Positions 61,407 to 64,000 of a stretch of 64,000 nt of DNA are shown piece after piece. The stretch's first letter is position 1. Every line of letters starts with the position of its first letter. Position numbers and translations under genes: made by a program. The notes under the pieces are model-generated. The model did no database searches. It was not told the origin of the DNA and saw only the letters and a list, made by a program, of their open reading frames with translations. Source of the DNA: an uncultured Butyricicoccus sp. (GTDB taxonomy: Bacteria; Bacillota; Clostridia; Oscillospirales; Butyricicoccaceae); the NCBI GenBank assembly GCA_944376065.1, contig CALWBL010000002.1:186001-250000 (forward strand), read 5' to 3'.

Positions 61407-63299
61407 TTATTTTTTCTTTTTAGGCTTTGCCCAGCCTTTTTTGCGGGTTTTGTGATTATTATGAGCTGATTTTTTTTGTTTAATAATCGGCACTTTTTCA
61501 CCTCTGGCGGGACGAATTAAGCACTCTTTTCCAAAGCCTATTAAATCTTCTCTACCAGCTTTTTTCAGTGCTGCAATAATAATAGGTCGCTTATCTGGTT
61601 TACGCCATTGCAGCAATGCTCTTTGCATTGCTTTTTCTTCGGCTGTTTTTGCAACATATACAGGTTTCATTGTCCTTGGGTCAAGTTCTGTGTAATACAT
61701 CGCAGTTGATAGTGTTCCAGGGGTAGGGTAGAAGTCTTGCACCTGCTCTGGACAGTAACCGATTTTATTTAGATATTCTGCAAGTAAAATAGCGTCATCA
61801 AGAGTTGCTCCAGGGTGGGAAGACATTAAATATGGTACAAGATACTGTTTTTTGCCCAGTTTTTCATTTATTTTTGTGTAGCGTTCTCTAAACCTTTCAT
61901 AAACAGAGAAAGATGGTTTGCCCATATAATAAAGTGCATTATCGCTCATATGTTCAGGTGCAACTTTAAGTTGACCAGAAATATGATGTTTTACAAGCTC
62001 TGTGAAAAACTCATCGTTATTATCAGACATCATATAGTCATATCTCAGACCAGAGCGAACAAAAACCTTTTTTACACCCTCAATTTCACGAAGTTTACGT
62101 AAAAGTGATAGGTAATCGGTGTGGTCAGACTCTAGTTGTGAGCATGCTTTGGGGAACAGACAACGTTTATTTACACAAAGACCATGCTTTTCTTGTTTTT
62201 TACAAGATGGAAAACGGAAATTTGCAGTAGGTCCACCAACATCATGTATATATCCTTTGAAATGTGGATGTTTTGCTATTTGTTTAGCCTCATTCACAAC
62301 CGAATCATGTGAGCGGGCGGAGATATATCTGCCCTGATGAAAAGCAAGTGCACAGAAATTGCAGGCACCAAAGCATCCTCTATTGTGAATAATTGAAAAC
62401 TGTACCTCTTGAATTGCAGGCACACCACCAACTTTATCATAAGATGGGTGATATGTACGCATATAGGGCAGGGCATAAACCTTGTCCATTTCATCGGTGG
62501 TAAGAGGTAGAGCGGGTGGGTTTTGCACAAGTACACGTTTACCATGTTTTTGTAAAATAGCCTTACCATGCACATGGTCAGCGTGGTCATATTGCAGCTT
62601 TACAGATTTAGCATAAGCTGGTTTATCTGTGCAGACCTCTTCATATGATGGACATTCGACACTTTCAAATGGAATTTCCTCATCACTATGAGAAAAATAA
62701 GCGACACCACGAATATTTCGCCAAATATCATTTCCTTTTTTGCCAGCTTTAAAGTTTTTTGCAATTTCAATAATAGAGCGTTCACTCATGCCATACATAA
62801 GAGCGTCGGCACCAGAGGAAGAAAGTACACTAGGCATAACTCTATCAGACCAATAATCATAGTGGGCAAATCTGCGAAGTGATGCCTCAAGTCCACCAAT
62901 AAGCACAGGCGTATTAGGGAAAGCCTTTCTAGCGAGCATGGAATAAACAGTGACCGCTCTATCTGGGCGTTTACCACCCATGCCGCCAGGAGTGTAAGCA
63001 TCATCATGTCTGCGTTTTTTTGCAGCTGTGTAATGTGCAACCATTGAGTCAATATTACCAGCATTTATAAGCACGGCATAACGAGGTTTACCTATGGCAA
63101 TAAAATCTTTTTCACTTGTGAAATCAGGCTGACTTAAAATAGCAACTTTAAAGCCAGCATCTTCAAGCACGCGGGAAATAATAGCTGTGCCAAAAGATGG
63201 GTGGTCAATATAAGCATCACCAGTTACAAGCAAGAAGTCGCAGTAATACCAGCCACGGCTTTCCATATCCTCACGGGAAATAGGAAGAAAATCAAACAT
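61407..63299 (-). CDS. YgiQ-family radical SAM protein
   Basis: Radical SAM enzyme of the UPF0313/YgiQ family, 630 residues. An N-terminal cobalamin-binding-like domain (about 1-280) is followed by the 4Fe-4S motif RGCFGACNFC (Cys309, Cys313, Cys316), the radical SAM barrel and the family's C-terminal extension with FYPTPGTLSTAMYYT. A Lys/Arg-rich tail (KKGWAKPKKKK) is typical of bacterial members. Physiological substrate unknown. GAGGT lies before the ATG. Monocistronic by its own promoter. Confidence 0.93.
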   Translation of the reverse strand: MFDFLPISREDMESRGWYYCDFLLVTGDAYIDHPSFGTAIISRVLEDAGFKVAILSQPDFTSEKDFIAIGKPRYAVLINAGNIDSMVAHYTAAKKRRHDDAYTPGGMGGKRPDRAVTVYSMLARKAFPNTPVLIGGLEASLRRFAHYDYWSDRVMPSVLSSSGADALMYGMSERSIIEIAKNFKAGKKGNDIWRNIRGVAYFSHSDEEIPFESVECPSYEEVCTDKPAYAKSVKLQYDHADHVHGKAILQKHGKRVLVQNPPALPLTTDEMDKVYALPYMRTYHPSYDKVGGVPAIQEVQFSIIHNRGCFGACNFCALAFHQGRYISARSHDSVVNEAKQIAKHPHFKGYIHDVGGPTANFRFPSCKKQEKHGLCVNKRCLFPKACSQLESDHTDYLSLLRKLREIEGVKKVFVRSGLRYDYMMSDNNDEFFTELVKHHISGQLKVAPEHMSDNALYYMGKPSFSVYERFRERYTKINEKLGKKQYLVPYLMSSHPGATLDDAILLAEYLNKIGYCPEQVQDFYPTPGTLSTAMYYTELDPRTMKPVYVAKTAEEKAMQRALLQWRKPDKRPIIIAALKKAGREDLIGFGKECLIRPARGEKVPIIKQKKSAHNNHKTRKKGWAKPKKKK

Positions 63300-63337
63300 A
63301 AATTACCTCAAATCTAAAATCACAAATATTTAGAGAA

Positions 63338-63365
63338 ATTATATCACACTGAAATATTATTTAAA
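63338..63365 (-). promoter_or_regulatory. ygiQ promoter
   Basis: Minus strand TTTAAA (63365-63360), 16 bp, TATAAT (63343-63338) with an extended TGA before the -10. Confidence 0.5.
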
Positions 63366-63381
63366 ATAGTTGATTTTGACA

Positions 63382-63417
63382 AAAAGAAAAACAGGAAGCC
63401 GTTTGACTTCCTGTTTT
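63382..63417 (-). terminator. Terminator of the partial gene at the right edge
   Basis: Minus strand AAAACAGGAAG / CTTCCTGTTTT with an eight-base loop, followed by TTCTTTTT. Confidence 0.88.
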
Positions 63418-63435
63418 AAGTTAAGATATCAGATA

Positions 63436-64000
63436 TTAGTTTTGTGGGATTTCGGATGTTTGACCATCGTAAGTACCACCATTGATTACAGCTATACAGT
63501 TATTAGTTCCATCATTTAATGGTTGGATTTTGATGGATACTTCTTCTCCCCTAGATATACCAGTTTCAGAACAGAAAAGGGAATCATAATCTGGTATATT
63601 AGGTACAATAGAAAATGTTGTTTGGGTTGGAACAGCTCTAAGAGTAACTGTAATTTGTCTATCAGATACACTGGATATGGTGGCAGATTCGTTGCCTATT
63701 GGGGTGAAAATGAGGTCTTTATCCCAGTGCCTTGTCATACCTGGATCAAGAGGTCCGTGCTCAGCGTCGGTAATTGTTTTATAAAGTTTAGTATCAGGAG
63801 GAGTTATTCCAGACTTCTTAACATAAATGGACTGGTCAAAGTAAATAGTAACAGAACCTGTAAATTTTCCATTATCAGTTTTTATAGAGTTAGAGGTAAT
63901 AGAAATGTTTGTTATTTGAGGACCTACTGTTTCATGCTTTCTAATTCCTTCAACGATTGCAAACACAGGTTCACCGCCTAGTTCGTTCTTTGCAGCAACA
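63436..64000 (-). CDS. C-terminal part of an unrecognised, probably extracellular protein
   Basis: The frame is open to the right edge of the window (VAAKNELGGEPVFAIVEG precedes the first internal GTG), so this is the last 188 residues of a longer protein. The visible part is beta-rich (GPQITNISITSNSIKTD, GSVTIYFDQSIYV, ISSVSDRQITVTLRAVP), like an Ig-like or adhesin module, with two Cys. No SLH repeat, sorting signal or membrane helix is present at the C-terminus. Function unknown; surface localisation is a guess from composition. Confidence 0.75.
   Translation of the reverse strand, partial: VAAKNELGGEPVFAIVEGIRKHETVGPQITNISITSNSIKTDNGKFTGSVTIYFDQSIYVKKSGITPPDTKLYKTITDAEHGPLDPGMTRHWDKDLIFTPIGNESATISSVSDRQITVTLRAVPTQTTFSIVPNIPDYDSLFCSETGISRGEEVSIKIQPLNDGTNNCIAVINGGTYDGQTSEIPQN

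Noticed and set aside
63523..63981. Plus-strand frame of 152 codons opposite the right-edge gene
   Set aside because: The minus-strand frame is open to the window edge and ends in a stop followed by a clean terminator; the plus frame is rich in Arg/Tyr/Cys as antisense frames are.

Overview
The window looks like a chromosomal segment of a low-GC, Gram-positive Clostridia bacterium. A gut Oscillospiraceae/Ruminococcaceae-type lineage is my best guess. The evidence is AT-rich intergenic DNA with TTGACA/TATAAT promoters, strong GGAGG ribosome sites, a T-box leader, a tandem glycine riboswitch, S-layer homology (SLH) surface proteins, a GerMN lipoprotein and a meso-diaminopimelate-type MurE (DNPR motif). 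No plasmid, phage, insertion sequence, CRISPR, rRNA or tRNA was found. The species cannot be named from the sequence alone.

Layout. (1) 1-4620: the end of a polysaccharide operon (glycosyltransferase, polyprenyl glycosylphosphotransferase, O-antigen ligase/polymerase). (2) 4869-14436: three exported surface proteins. These are an SLH protein with a possible cysteine-peptidase tail and, convergent to it, a two-gene unit encoding a 1642-residue M60 (mucin-type) metallopeptidase with a dockerin-like module plus an SLH protein. (3) 14879-20933: recQ, divergent from sbcD-sbcC. (4) 21017-30161: a housekeeping run ybeY-dgkA-era-yqzL-like-recO-mutS2, a lone HPr-like gene with Tyr at the catalytic His position, then uvrC-rsmD-coaD and a coiled-coil protein. 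(5) 30257-32251: a chemoreceptor. (6) 32660-45368: the division and cell-wall (dcw) cluster rsmH-ftsL-PBP-murE-murF-mraY-ftsW-murG-ftsQ-ftsZ, without mraZ. (7) 45472-46509: a CorA-type metal channel behind a leader with a 20-codon peptide and competing hairpins. (8) 46535-51894: minus-strand envelope genes (DHHW protein, MBOAT acyltransferase, two lipoproteins) and a flavodoxin-like pair. (9) 52130-53813: tandem glycine riboswitch and AGCS symporter. (10) 54004-55724: YoaK-like protein, DUF4363 and DUF421. (11) 55828-61312: T-box-controlled ilvB-ilvN-ilvC followed by ilvD. (12) 61407-64000: YgiQ-type radical SAM protein and the tail of an unrecognised protein.

How the genes work together. The dcw block is a complete path from UDP-MurNAc-tripeptide synthesis (murE, murF) through lipid I/II (mraY, murG) to septal polymerisation (ftsW, PBP) and the Z ring (ftsZ). 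The ilv genes make up the common branched-chain amino-acid pathway and are read through an amino-acid-sensing leader. RecQ, SbcCD, RecO, MutS2 and UvrC give a concentration of DNA-repair functions. The surface and polysaccharide genes suggest a host- or mucus-associated life.

The observations most worth a second look are the corA leader (a peptide-coding, ermC-like or mgtL-like switch), the dockerin-like/cohesin-like pairing in the M60-SLH unit, a perfect LexA-type palindrome upstream of the dcw promoter, the His-to-Tyr HPr, and three tandem 13-bp repeats each carrying a -10 hexamer upstream of the M60 gene.
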